Of a stretch of 40,248 bases of DNA, positions 10,501 to 18,242 are shown piece after piece. The position numbers were made by a program, and so were the translations under genes. The notes beneath the pieces are model-generated. The model was not told where the DNA came from, searched no databases, and saw only the letters and a list, made by a program, of their open reading frames with translations. The first letter of the stretch is position 1; each line of letters begins with the position of its first letter. Where the stretch lies: the NCBI RefSeq assembly GCF_000287055.2, contig NZ_AJYQ02000136.1:185-40432 (forward strand), in the 5' to 3' direction. This stretch comes from Vibrio genomosp. F10 str. ZF-129 (GTDB lineage: Bacteria; Pseudomonadota; Gammaproteobacteria; Enterobacterales; Vibrionaceae).

Positions 10501-11525
10501 TTGTTTTGCTCGCTCGATGACAACCTTGCGTATAACGGCACGATCTCAGTATCACGCAGATTTCGTTTTCCGAGCGCATCAGCGGTGTCTCGTATTTCTC
10601 GCTCACCATTCATGAAGATAAGAATATCGCCAAGGCCTTCACAACACAGCTCATCGACCGCTTCAAAAATGCCTTCTAGCTGATCTCTGTCGGTATCGTC
10701 TTCCCCACTTAATGGGCGGTAACGTGTATCTACTGGGTAGGTTCTACCTGATACTTCAATGATTGGGGCATCATTAAAGTGCTTTGAAAAACGTTCAGGA
10801 TCGATGGTTGCCGAGGTAATAATTATCTTCAGATCAGGGCGGCGCGGTAACAGCTCTTTCAAATAACCAAGAATGAAGTCAATGTTCAGGCTGCGTTCGT
10901 GCGCTTCATCAATAATGATGGTGTCATATTGGTTCAAATAACGATCGTGGCTAATTTCAGCCAATAAAATACCGTCGGTCATCAATTTGATCTGGGTATT
11001 ATCGGAAATCTGATCATTGAATCGAACTTTATAACCAACAAACTCACCCAGCGGAGTCTTCATTTCCTCCGCTATGCGGTTAGCCACAGAACGTGCGGCG
11101 AGTCGCCTTGGTTGGGTATGGCCAATTAAACCGTATTTCCCACGACCCAACTCGGCACAGATTTTCGGTATCTGCGTTGTTTTTCCTGAGCCTGTTTCAC
11201 CAGCAACGATGACCACCTGATGGTTTTCTATCGCTTTGGCAATATCATCACGTCGTTGGCTTACGGGTAAAATATCTGGGTATTCTATGGTGGTTTTATA
11301 ATCGAAGCGCTGCTGCGCCGTCATCATCGATTGGGCGATATCTAACGCGATTTCGTCAAATACACTATTCCGTGCCGCTTCTTTTTTAATTTTACTTGCG
11401 CCACTAATACGTTTGCTGAGACGAAATCTATCGCGCAACATGCATTCACTCAATGCTTTACGTAGTGATTGAGCGCTATTCGCCGACTGAACTGGGGCTT
11501 CTTTTTTAGGCTGAGACGAGGTCAA
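7587..11525 (-). CDS. hrpA: ATP-dependent RNA helicase HrpA
   Basis: At 1312 aa this matches E. coli HrpA (about 1300). It is a DEAH-box helicase, known in E. coli for mRNA processing and rescue of stalled ribosomes. Visible motifs are Walker A GETGSGKTT (109-117), DEAH (206-209), SAT (238-240) and QRKGRCGR (about 390). The OB-fold/HA2 region and the long HrpA-specific C-terminus (DUF3418) follow. The conserved MLRDR start of the N-terminal domain is at residue 29. I chose a TTG start at 11523-11525. It is preceded by AGGAA at a good distance and by an in-frame stop shortly upstream, and it gives an N-terminus close to the E. coli length. An alternative is the internal ATG at residue 29. Confidence 0.95.
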   Translation of the reverse strand: MTSSQPKKEAPVQSANSAQSLRKALSECMLRDRFRLSKRISGASKIKKEAARNSVFDEIALDIAQSMMTAQQRFDYKTTIEYPDILPVSQRRDDIAKAIENHQVVIVAGETGSGKTTQIPKICAELGRGKYGLIGHTQPRRLAARSVANRIAEEMKTPLGEFVGYKVRFNDQISDNTQIKLMTDGILLAEISHDRYLNQYDTIIIDEAHERSLNIDFILGYLKELLPRRPDLKIIITSATIDPERFSKHFNDAPIIEVSGRTYPVDTRYRPLSGEDDTDRDQLEGIFEAVDELCCEGLGDILIFMNGEREIRDTADALGKRNLRDTEIVPLYARLSSSEQNKIFQPHNGRRIVLATNVAETSLTVPGIEYVIDPGTARISRYSYRTKVQRLPIEPISQASANQRKGRCGRVSEGVCIRLYSEEDFESRPEFTDPEILRTNLASVILQMTSLGLGDIQAFPFVEAPDKRNIQDGVRLLEELGAIASDNKPRKDAGSDKKRLTPMGRKLARLPIDPRLARMVLEASRNGCLKELMIITSALSIQDPRERPSEKKQASDEKHKRFFHEESDFLTFVNLWNYIKEQQKELNGNQFRKQCKKDFLNYLRVREWQDVYFQIHQSMREMDFKLNDEEASYEKVHSSILAGLLSHIGFKDPEKNEYQGARNARFSIFPASGLFKKQPKWIMSAELVETSKLWGRIIAKIQPEWIEPLAGHLIKRSYSEPHWSKKRAAVMADEKVMLYGIAIVPKRLVNYSQIDATVSREIFIRSALVEGEWENKHPFFKQNRKLLEEVEELEHKSRRRDILVDDDELFDFYDQRVGTEVVSGRHFDTWWKKAAKENKELLNFEKEMLFRGDASHVTDLDYPNFWHQGGIKLKLSYQFEPGEDSDGVTVHVPLPILNQIEPAGFDWQIPGLRHELIVSMIKALPKTLRKNFVPAPNYADAFLGRVTAMEMPLLDALEKELRRMTGVEVLRDDWNLNQIPEHLKVTFRAVDHRNRKLKENKDLYTLKESLKEKVQETLSKVADDDIEQQGLHTWSFGELPKVYQQKRGGFEVKAYPALVDTKDSVEIKLFETEQEQISAMRAGQRRLLLLNVPSPIKYLHSNLPNKSKLGLYFNPYGKVLDLIDDCIACGIDKLIEEKGGLVWEPTQFETLKEHIRAELGDTVVDIAKQVETILTTAFNINKKLKGKVDFTMAFALSDIKAQVESLIFKGFATECGWKRLPDILRYMKAIEKRMEKLPIDPNKDRLHMLKVESATKDYKELLNKIPKGVAIPDNVKEVRWMLEELRVSFFAQQLGTPYPVSDKRVKNAIDAC

Positions 11526-11602
11526 AGCAATTCCTATTTAGCTAGACAGAAAAACTGTGCGGATTGTAGCACTTTCCGGTTTCGAGAAAAAACAAATCAA
11601 AA

Positions 11603-11637
11603 AACGCCCACTAGCACTGAAACCAATGGGCGCTTTT
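11603..11637 (-). terminator. Terminator after the MipA/OmpV-like gene
   Basis: On the minus strand, AAGCGCCCA and TGGGCGTTTT form a GC-rich stem with a T-run, just after the stop of the gene at 11651. The loop is rather long (about 17 nt). Confidence 0.75.
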
Positions 11638-11650
11638 CTGATTTTACGAT

Positions 11651-13054
11651 TTAGAAATCAAACTGAACATAAACCGTATTGTAGTTGCTGCCACCTTTAA
11701 TTCGACCATACTGAGAGGATTTTTCAAAAATCGCAGATCGATGATGAAGCGAGTAGCCTACCCACATATTGTTCAAGTCTGTTTGATTAAACAGATCACC
11801 CACATTTACATCAAAGGAGAAATCCAAATAATTCAATAAATTACTCGGAACTTTATCTTTTTCAACCATCTCTTTGCCTTCGAGATAAGTGACATTATCA
11901 ATATAAGACAAACCTTCTGCCACACCAAAGCGCCACTTTGTCGGCCAATTCAATGTGTAGTACGCTTTGATCGCTGCAACATATTCCGTGCTTGATGACT
12001 GAACATCTGACGACCAATGATGCACTAAACCTGGCGTTAAATAGATATCAAGCGGCAGACCAAACAATTCGTCAGTGAGTGGATGGCCATAAAATACAGA
12101 GCTTAATTGATTATTAAATTCATCTTTCTCGACATTAAATTTCATAATGTCGCCAATATTTGATGGCGTTCCCCAACCATGTGCGACCCGTACATAACGC
12201 TTGTTGTTCAGCTCTGTTTTAGGCGCTTTGGTTTTATCGTTAAAGAAGCCAAAACCAAGGTAGAGCTCACCTTGATAAAGATCTTTAACCACATCACTGG
12301 CATAAGCATTGCTATCAAGTCGAGTGACCGCGGTTGAGCCCAGTAAATAAAGGTTGGAAATGACATGATAGCGAGCTTCAATACCTATGGTGGCATCTAT
12401 GCCTGCATCAACAATTTGTCCTTCGGGGTAATTAGAGAAACCATAGTAAGTGCTATTAAAATCCTTACTTTTATAGCGTAATGTTACCCTGGGTTTAAAC
12501 TCCCAATCGCCAGATTCAAACTCCCCTTTAATGGTCGCGTTACTGTGCCAATTAAAATGGCTATCGGACATAAATTCAAAATCAGTCGTCCATGTGTCGT
12601 CTAATCGGTACCCGAGCTGAAAACCGATATCTCCGGTATCCCCTTCATAACGATTTTGAGTACTCGCAGGAATATCAACAAAGCGCATTCGAGCCAGTAT
12701 ATTGAGCTCAAAACGCGCATCGTCTGGCTTATAGAGATACGCACCAAATTCTGTGCCCTCAATGAATACATAATCATTTTTAAAGAACAGCATAGGGATA
12801 AAAGTACCGACAGAACGGTCACCGATATCGTTGTAATAGGGAATAGAGGCAAGCCTTGTCATGGCGGCGATGCCCCACTCTTGCTCAGAAACCACCGTCT
12901 TTGTGGTTGGCTTTTTCACATCTTCAGTGATCACTGGATGTTCGGTTGTCACTGAATTTAAGTCGGTTTCCGCTTGTGTCGAAGCACTCAGCGCAAAAGA
13001 GCAGGCTGCAAAAGAACAGAAGGTCGCTTGAATGAGCCTTTTTTGTTTTATCAT
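11651..13054 (-). CDS. Large MipA/OmpV-like outer-membrane protein
   Basis: This 467-aa protein has an N-terminal signal peptide (through about residue 28, STQAET). An N-terminal half resembles the MipA/OmpV scaffold-barrel family (WGIAAMTRLASIPYY, then FIPMLFFKNDYVFIEGTEFG, ELNILARMRF). It is about twice the length of MipA and ends in YVQFDF, a normal barrel terminus. The last ~50 residues (GYSLHHRSAIFEKSSQYGR) recall the C-terminal strands of PagL-type lipid A deacylases, which carry an H-x-S motif, but this similarity is by eye only. It probably sits in the outer membrane as a barrel of about 16 or more strands. The substrate is unknown. It is monocistronic, with a divergent small gene upstream. 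Confidence 0.7.
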   Translation of the reverse strand: MIKQKRLIQATFCSFAACSFALSASTQAETDLNSVTTEHPVITEDVKKPTTKTVVSEQEWGIAAMTRLASIPYYNDIGDRSVGTFIPMLFFKNDYVFIEGTEFGAYLYKPDDARFELNILARMRFVDIPASTQNRYEGDTGDIGFQLGYRLDDTWTTDFEFMSDSHFNWHSNATIKGEFESGDWEFKPRVTLRYKSKDFNSTYYGFSNYPEGQIVDAGIDATIGIEARYHVISNLYLLGSTAVTRLDSNAYASDVVKDLYQGELYLGFGFFNDKTKAPKTELNNKRYVRVAHGWGTPSNIGDIMKFNVEKDEFNNQLSSVFYGHPLTDELFGLPLDIYLTPGLVHHWSSDVQSSSTEYVAAIKAYYTLNWPTKWRFGVAEGLSYIDNVTYLEGKEMVEKDKVPSNLLNYLDFSFDVNVGDLFNQTDLNNMWVGYSLHHRSAIFEKSSQYGRIKGGSNYNTVYVQFDF

Positions 13055-13144
13055 CGTTTTATTTCTCGTGTTCCTTGCTCAATATCACCAAAAAAAGACA
13101 ATTTTAGAAGGAAATTTTATGTTTCGAGTTCAATCACCGTTACA

Positions 13145-13543
13145 ATGGTAATATATGTTCTTCTAAATGACAGAAATGTGAAAGCATCTGATTTAAAAAA
13201 TATTCTCAACAATCTACCTGAAAGCCAAGATCCAGACATTGTGATGGGCGAAGAATGGCTGCCTGAACGCCTTATAGATACACAGTTAAACGAAGAACTG
13301 CTGTTTTTAAAGTTCGATAATGCGCCCGAAGAATCACAAGGTGATGAAGAAGCGCGTGGGTTTGTTGAGCATGAAATCACCATGATTAGGCATCGATTTG
13401 AACAAATCATCAACGATGCCTCAGATACAAAAACCAAAGCCGATGCCATGGTGGCGCTTTTTTTGATGGGTCATGAGTCCTCAAGCTCTGAAATCATTGA
13501 AATTTTAGAAGATCCTGACGTTCCTGATAATCCAACTCACTAG
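13145..13543 (+). CDS. Hypothetical protein, 132 aa
   Basis: I do not recognise this family. The frame from ATG 13145 encodes an acidic, mostly alpha-helical protein (VEHEITMIRHRFEQIINDA, then KADAMVALFLMGHESS) with no signal peptide and no membrane segment. The start is uncertain because no ribosome site precedes 13145. The good one (AAGGA at about 13109) instead serves an ATG at 13119 that opens a 10-codon frame overlapping this start by 7 nt. Either translation is coupled through that mini-ORF, or a one-base difference hides a longer N-terminus. It lies between the divergent barrel gene and the TerB-like gene. Confidence 0.55.
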   Translation: MVIYVLLNDRNVKASDLKNILNNLPESQDPDIVMGEEWLPERLIDTQLNEELLFLKFDNAPEESQGDEEARGFVEHEITMIRHRFEQIINDASDTKTKADAMVALFLMGHESSSSEIIEILEDPDVPDNPTH

Positions 13544-13842
13544 TATCCTCCTGCCGCGCTCGTCCCACTCATGTTTTACTGAGTGCTAATTTCAAGCGGT
13601 ATCAACGTGAAAAACCATCCGCATCCACAACCCATAAAGGCCAAAATTATTCGCTAACAACAACACGGATTATCAACGGTCTTTCCTTTGATTTCACCCT
13701 AAAATGCCGAGCCGTGTAATAGTTTGACACAATCCTGACTTGTGAATTGGTTCTCTCACCCCTATTACTTAATCATTGGCCTATTCACCAAACAATCACC
13801 AAACAAAGAGTGAGTAGCATAACGAGCTAGAAAGGAGCCGCC
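13544..13842. other. Intergenic stretch with little visible content
   Basis: About 300 bp without a credible gene. A small hairpin, CACTCA pairing with TGAGTG near 13568-13584, may end the upstream transcript but has no T-run. A TTGACA hexamer near 13726 is a possible -35 element for the downstream gene, but no matching -10 stands out. Confidence 0.4.
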
Positions 13843-14289
13843 ATGTTTAATGCGATCACCGCCCTATTCAAACAGCTAATCGAAGGTGAAGATTTAGCCG
13901 GAAGTAAAAATGATAATCCCAATCTCGCCATTGCATGCTTATTGTGTGAAGTGGCTGGAGCCGATCACCAAATTGACCAGGCAGAGAAAAAGGCAAAACA
14001 TCATTTGCTTGAACGCTTACTGGAATTAACCGAGTCAGAAGCCGATCAATTGCTGACCCAAGCCGAAGAACAAGTGAAAGACGCGGCATCACTGTATGAG
14101 TTTACATCACAACTTAGAGAGCTTTCTAGGCCGACTCGTTTCGAACTCATCAAGGCGATGTGGGAAGTTGCACACGCGGACGGAGAAATCGACCCCATTG
14201 AGGAAGCCGTGATTAGAAAAACCGCGGAACTTTTGTATGTGGATCACAGCGAATTTATTCGCGCCAAACTGTCTGTTATCGGCGAATAA
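13843..14289 (+). CDS. TerB-like protein
   Basis: This 148-aa cytosolic helical protein has two acidic repeats, CEVAGADHQIDQAE (about 35-48) and AHADGEIDPIEE (about 110-121). These are typical of the TerB/TerB-like family (PF05099) and form metal-binding helix pairs. Members are often called tellurite-resistance proteins, but solitary copies like this one have no established role in tellurite resistance. No terC/terD genes are nearby. A strong ribosome site (AAAGGAG) precedes the ATG. It appears to be a single-gene unit. Confidence 0.85.
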   Translation: MFNAITALFKQLIEGEDLAGSKNDNPNLAIACLLCEVAGADHQIDQAEKKAKHHLLERLLELTESEADQLLTQAEEQVKDAASLYEFTSQLRELSRPTRFELIKAMWEVAHADGEIDPIEEAVIRKTAELLYVDHSEFIRAKLSVIGE

Positions 14290-14359
14290 CCGAGTGGCGT
14301 ATGCGATTTACAATAGTCACTAAAATAAGCGACTGATACCAGTAAGCAGAATCCGATCA

Positions 14360-14379
14360 TAGGCTCTAAATAGAGCCTA
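14360..14379. terminator. Shared hairpin between convergent genes
   Basis: TAGGCTCT and AGAGCCTA form an 8-bp stem with a 4-nt loop. It overlaps the stop codon (TAG, complement of 14377-14379) of the exonuclease gene and lies 70 bp past the terB-like stop. It has no strong T-run on either strand, so it is a weak or Rho-assisted terminator. Confidence 0.5.
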
Positions 14380-14907
14380 AAGCATTGTAAGGGCGAGCTT
14401 TGCTAGGTTATATGCATCGACATAACCGGAATGCTGTCGTCCTTCCCATTCAATGTCTTTGGCTTCTTGTGCCGCTCGGTGTCCAATTCTTTTATCTTTT
14501 AGTCGATTTTGAATTCGATATAACGTGGCTAGGTTAATGAACTCTTTGAAAGGTAAATCGATGCCTTTTTCACGGCACTCATTAAACAGAATTTGATCAT
14601 CACGCCCCCATGACGCAAATATCTTTTTAGGTCCGCCAAAATTCTTGAGTACTGACTGTAATACATCCTTTAATGGACGGCCTTGCTTTTCAATTTTTCG
14701 AGGTGTAATACCCGTCAATTCCACACAAAACAGTGACACTTCGTCACGCTCAGGTTTGACATAGTATTGAGCTCGTTTGACGATTTCACCTGACGCAATA
14801 TCGATTTCTGCGAGGCCAATTTCAATGATTTCACCTGTAGTGCCAACGCCATCTACATTCCAACAACACATCTCTAAATCGAAACACACGACTCGGTTAT
14901 AGTTCAT
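14377..14907 (-). CDS. DEDDh-family 3'-5' exonuclease
   Basis: This 176-aa protein is a single exonuclease domain of the RNase T/DnaQ superfamily, closest in size and look to the ERI-1/KapD-like group. Exo I is CFDLEM (Asp10, Glu12), exo II is in SWGRDDQILFNEC, and exo III has the His and Asp of HSGYVDAYNLAK near the C-terminus. The substrate (RNA or DNA) cannot be read from sequence. I place the start at ATG 14907, preceded by AAAGG at a good distance. A TTG two codons upstream is less likely. It lies convergent with the TerB-like gene. Confidence 0.88.
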   Translation of the reverse strand: MNYNRVVCFDLEMCCWNVDGVGTTGEIIEIGLAEIDIASGEIVKRAQYYVKPERDEVSLFCVELTGITPRKIEKQGRPLKDVLQSVLKNFGGPKKIFASWGRDDQILFNECREKGIDLPFKEFINLATLYRIQNRLKDKRIGHRAAQEAKDIEWEGRQHSGYVDAYNLAKLALTML

Positions 14908-15092
14908 TGCCAACCTTTATTGCCCACCTAACCTCTCAAAGGCGAAGGATTCTACCTCATTTGCTTTTAAAAGTAGAGTTGTTGTCAAAAACGGAAAGGA
15001 AAAATTCATCTCACTCGGCAAGATTACTCTAGAAATCTTCTCATCTGATTCACTACCAACAGAAATCCATATATTTGGGCAATTAGCTCGAT

Positions 15093-15115
15093 GGCCTCTC
15101 ATGAAATAAGAGGCC
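15093..15115 (-). terminator. Possible hairpin downstream of ggt
   Basis: GGCCTCT (15093-15099) and AGAGGCC (15109-15115) form a 7-bp stem with a 9-nt loop. There is no T-run on the minus strand, so termination is uncertain. Confidence 0.35.
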
Positions 15116-15156
15116 ACCGAGAGCGCAACATATCCTTGTTCTCCAAACGCTGTTAC

Positions 15157-16911
15157 TTAGTCGCCCATAGCAATGCCTTCACGTCGTGGATCGGCTCCAC
15201 CCATCAATTTTCCATCGGTAAACACCACGCCGTGAAGCCCAGAATTTAGATCACGAATTTCAACGTTAAAACCCATTTTCTCCAGAGGCTCTTTAAAACG
15301 CTCAGCATCTGTTCCTTCTTCTAAATCATAGGTTCCAAAACGGTTCACCAAATTAGGCATATTAATGGCGTCTTGAATATCCATACCCCAGTCAAAATGC
15401 GCTATCAATGTCTTTGCTACGTAGCCAATAATACGAGAGCCACCTGGGGAGCCCAACGCCATGTAAGGCTTTCCATCTTCAAGAACAATGGTTGGTGCCA
15501 TTGAAGATCGCGGGCGCTTACCTGGCTCAACACGATTGGCAATAGGGGCACCATTCTTGTGCGAAGCGAAAGAGAAGTCAGTCAATTCATTGTTTAGAAT
15601 AAAACCATTGCTCATCACTCGAGAGCCAAAGCCATTCTCAACCGTACTGGTCATTGAAATAATATTGCCCTTGGCATCGGCAATCACAATATGAGTCGTT
15701 GACGGAAGTTCAATGGATTGATCGTCAGCAAGGGCTATTTTTCGTTGCCACGGTGGACTCCCCGCGGACACTTCCGCCAAAGCCTTGCCTTCAGTGATCA
15801 ACATAGCACGACTTTTCAAATAGTCTGGATCAAGCAAACCTTCAGGCATTGGCACAAAATCGGTGTCGGCGATATACCGGCCACGATCAGCAAACGCTAG
15901 TCGAGAGGCATCGCCAATGATTTGCCACGATTTAGGATCGTTGGGCCCCATTTCTTTCAAATCAAAATGGCTTGAAATACCCAGTATCTGCCCGACGGTA
16001 AGCGCACCGGAACTTGGGGGGCCCATGCCACATACATCATATTGCTGATAACCAACGCAGGTCGCGTCTCTTTCAATGATCTTATAAGTCGCGAAATCGT
16101 CCATGGCTAATACGCCTGGGTTATCGTCAATGCTTGTCACTCTCTCAACGATATCCTTCGCGATTTGTCCTGAATAGAACGCGCTCCCCCCTTCTTTATC
16201 GAGGATATCGAGCGTTTTAGCGTACGCGTTATTGACCAGTTTATGGCCTTCTTTCAGTGGCTCGCCGTCCGAAGTAAAGAAGTACGCTTTCGTATCGGGG
16301 TAACGACTCAATCGTTCTTTATCTCTCGCAATCGAAGACGCCATTCGTTCAGACACAGAGAAGCCATTGGTTGCCAGTCTTTTTGCAGGTTGAAGCAATT
16401 CAGACCAAGCTTTACTGCCGTATTTTTCATGCATTGTAGAAAGCAATTTAACGGTTCCCGGAGTACCTACAGATCGACCTCCGACAACGGCATCAAAGAA
16501 CTTGAGGGGTTTGCCATTGTCATCTTGAAACAACTCTGGCCTTGCCGCTAATGGTGCGGTTTCTCTGCCATCAAATGTGGTTATCTTTTTAGAGGTCGCG
16601 TCGTAGTAGACAAGGAATGCCCCTCCACCAAGCCCCGACGACTGAGGCTCCACTAGCCCAAGTACCGTCTGAACAGCCACCAGCGCATCAGCCGCAGAAC
16701 CGCCCTTTTTAAGCACTTCATACCCAGCTTCGACAGCAAGAGGGTGAGCGGCCGCAACCATATATTGGTGAGCAATAACGCTCTGTTTATCAGAGACTTT
16801 ACTGGTAAACTCTGGCGCAACACTATCGGCGACATCGCCAATTTGAGTATTGGCCTGAGCCGAATAAGCCGTAAGAGCGATACCTAACGTTAACAGCGTT
16901 TCTTTAAACAT
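15157..16911 (-). CDS. ggt: Gamma-glutamyltransferase (periplasmic)
   Basis: This 584-aa proenzyme cleaves the gamma-glutamyl bond of glutathione and related compounds and transfers it to water or amino acids. A signal peptide (through about residue 20, AYSAQA) sends it to the periplasm. It should self-cleave before Thr405 in PSTTH to give large and small subunits, and that Thr is the catalytic nucleophile in the family. Other conserved segments are GGSAADALVA, SSGLGGGAF, DGRETAP, GPPSSGALTVGQ, NNELTDFSF, RPRSSMAPT and GSPGGSRII. The length is normal. The ATG has GGGA just upstream. An inverted repeat (GGCCTCT/AGAGGCC, 15093-15115) after the stop may protect or end the mRNA. Confidence 0.96.
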   Translation of the reverse strand: MFKETLLTLGIALTAYSAQANTQIGDVADSVAPEFTSKVSDKQSVIAHQYMVAAAHPLAVEAGYEVLKKGGSAADALVAVQTVLGLVEPQSSGLGGGAFLVYYDATSKKITTFDGRETAPLAARPELFQDDNGKPLKFFDAVVGGRSVGTPGTVKLLSTMHEKYGSKAWSELLQPAKRLATNGFSVSERMASSIARDKERLSRYPDTKAYFFTSDGEPLKEGHKLVNNAYAKTLDILDKEGGSAFYSGQIAKDIVERVTSIDDNPGVLAMDDFATYKIIERDATCVGYQQYDVCGMGPPSSGALTVGQILGISSHFDLKEMGPNDPKSWQIIGDASRLAFADRGRYIADTDFVPMPEGLLDPDYLKSRAMLITEGKALAEVSAGSPPWQRKIALADDQSIELPSTTHIVIADAKGNIISMTSTVENGFGSRVMSNGFILNNELTDFSFASHKNGAPIANRVEPGKRPRSSMAPTIVLEDGKPYMALGSPGGSRIIGYVAKTLIAHFDWGMDIQDAINMPNLVNRFGTYDLEEGTDAERFKEPLEKMGFNVEIRDLNSGLHGVVFTDGKLMGGADPRREGIAMGD

Positions 16912-17114
16912 AGTTTCCCTTGCCTTTGTTTAACTTCCTACCGTTTAATAGTTATATCAAAGTTCGGCATAAACATTTGTCGTTTCATTGAGACTTGGAA
17001 CGGTTGACCAATCAAGGAGCACCATTCCATTGACGACATAAAGGCACTCCTCTGAGCGCCTATATCATATCGACCAGTCTAGAAACGCTTTTCTATTTCA
17101 CGAGTGCCCCCCGG

Positions 17115-17405
17115 TTAGCGGTAAATATACGGGAGCAGTTTACGTTGATTAAACTCGTCGAGATCGTGGCCTATCCATAATTCAGCCCCTGCCTCCGCGA
17201 TGATCTTCTCTATCTTTTCAAACGCTTTTTTACTTTGCATCGGCTGATTGAAGACTGGAATGGCTCGTATACGTCGATTTTTCCGTGTGTGGTACAGGTC
17301 TCCAGACAATACAACTGGCCCATAATTTGGTATATCGACATACAAAACTTGGTGACCTGGTGAATGGCCGTAAGCCGACAAAATGACTACTGAACCATCG
17401 CAAGA
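17115..17405 (-). pseudogene. Metallo-beta-lactamase-fold hydrolase, C-terminal remnant
   Basis: The fragment encodes the second half of an MBL-fold protein of the AHL-lactonase-like type: DGSVVILSAYGHSPGHQ (metal-binding His), VVLSGDLYH (bridging Asp), and the terminal metal His in ELWIGHDLDEF. The N-terminal HxHxDH motif is missing because the frame runs into LysR sequence near 17405. About 97 residues remain of an expected 250-280. The reading frame stays open into the junction, so a chimeric peptide could be made, but no active site can form. Confidence 0.8.
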
Positions 17406-17825
17406 AAGCTCTACGATACGAAGATGAATATCTACGCCAGTCAGTCTTGGGTTCATCAAAACCCGCTGCCAAAAAAACCAGAAGACCTCGATCACGCCAA
17501 TGCGTTCACCTTGCCTTACTTAGCCAAAGGTTGGACCCTCTTCAGAGGTAAGAATTCGTACACGATTAACACTAATTATCGAATCTATGCGAACGATTTT
17601 GGGCCATTGACACAAGGTCTAATGCACAATCCCGTTATTAGCGCCCTACCCACTCTCTATGGCGATGAGTTTGTAAAAAAAGGCCATCTAGTCAAACTAT
17701 TACCTTCCTATCAAGTAGAAACGCCAGGCCCCATTTACGGTGTCTATCCATCAAAACAGTTTATGCCAAGAAAAACGAAAGAGCTGCTTAACTTTCTTCA
17801 TGATAAATTTGAACAGCTGCCCTAG
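17406..17825 (+). pseudogene. LysR-family regulator, C-terminal remnant
   Basis: About 139 residues of the effector-binding domain of a LysR-type regulator remain. MNIYASQSWVHQNPLP and KPEDLDHANAFTL match the usual region after the first subdomain. The last stretch (LTQGLMHNPVISALPTLYGDEFV, HLVKLLPSYQVETPGPIYGVYP, KELLNFLHDKF) is the typical C-terminus. The N-terminal helix-turn-helix and the first subdomain are gone. It faces away from the MBL remnant, the normal layout for a regulator and its target gene, and both are cut at the same point. An ATG at 17424 exists but lacks a ribosome site. Confidence 0.8.
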
Positions 17826-17892
17826 CGTTATTGAGCCCGTAACTCGATAACGTTTTTGCTTTTATTTTTGCTTTTGCTTTTGGCGCTGATGA

Positions 17893-17912
17893 GACGCACT
17901 CTTGGGTGCGTT
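17893..17912 (+). terminator. Terminator-like hairpin after the LysR remnant
   Basis: GACGCACT and GGTGCGTT form a stem around CTTG, followed by CCTTTCT. It probably was the terminator of the intact LysR gene. Confidence 0.5.
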
Positions 17913-17971
17913 CCTTTCTGATCTGTACCACTAGCGGGGTTGTCTATCGAACTGGTTTCTCTCTCTATGCT

Positions 17972-18030
17972 GCTTTCAATTTATACGCAAGCTTCAATAT
18001 ATAGGTAGCTTTCAATATATAGGCAGCTTC
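17972..18030. repeat. Three imperfect 17-19-bp direct repeats
   Basis: Units start at 17972, 17991 and 18008, each of the form GCTTTCAATATATAGGCA with small differences. A partial GCTTC follows at 18026. They sit directly in front of the TAXI remnant and have no visible function. Confidence 0.6.
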
Positions 18031-18044
18031 GCCTGTAAATGTGA

Positions 18045-18242
18045 AGTACCGGCGGCTCAATTTATAACATCAACACCACTCGTGCGTGTGAACCTGATTT
18101 AGGTATTGCCCAGTCAGATTGGCAATATCGCGCGTACAGCGGCAGCAAAAAATTTGAAGACCTAAAAGGTAAACGGGTTAACATTGGTAACCCAAGCTCT
18201 GGTCGACGCGGTGCCATGGAAGTATTGATTGCTGACTATGGC
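18045..18242 (+). pseudogene. TAXI-type TRAP solute-receptor remnant
   Basis: The translation beginning STGGSIYNINTTRA, then DLGIAQSDWQYRAYSGSKKF, is the typical N-terminal domain of TAXI-family TRAP receptors. It jumps directly to EDLKGKRVNIGNPSSGRRG, which in intact proteins lies some 35-40 residues further on. There is thus an internal deletion, with the 5' part (signal peptide) and the 3' two thirds also lost. A TGA stands just before the fragment. After ADYG the sequence no longer resembles the family. No TRAP permease gene is next to it. Confidence 0.75.

Noticed and set aside
14917..15117. 66-codon frame between ggt and the exonuclease gene
   Set aside because: GTG start within a hairpin, no ribosome site and no recognisable family.
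17043..17060. Small hairpin GGCACTC/GAGCGCC after the MBL remnant
   Set aside because: Short stem with a wobble pair and no T-run; too weak to call a terminator.
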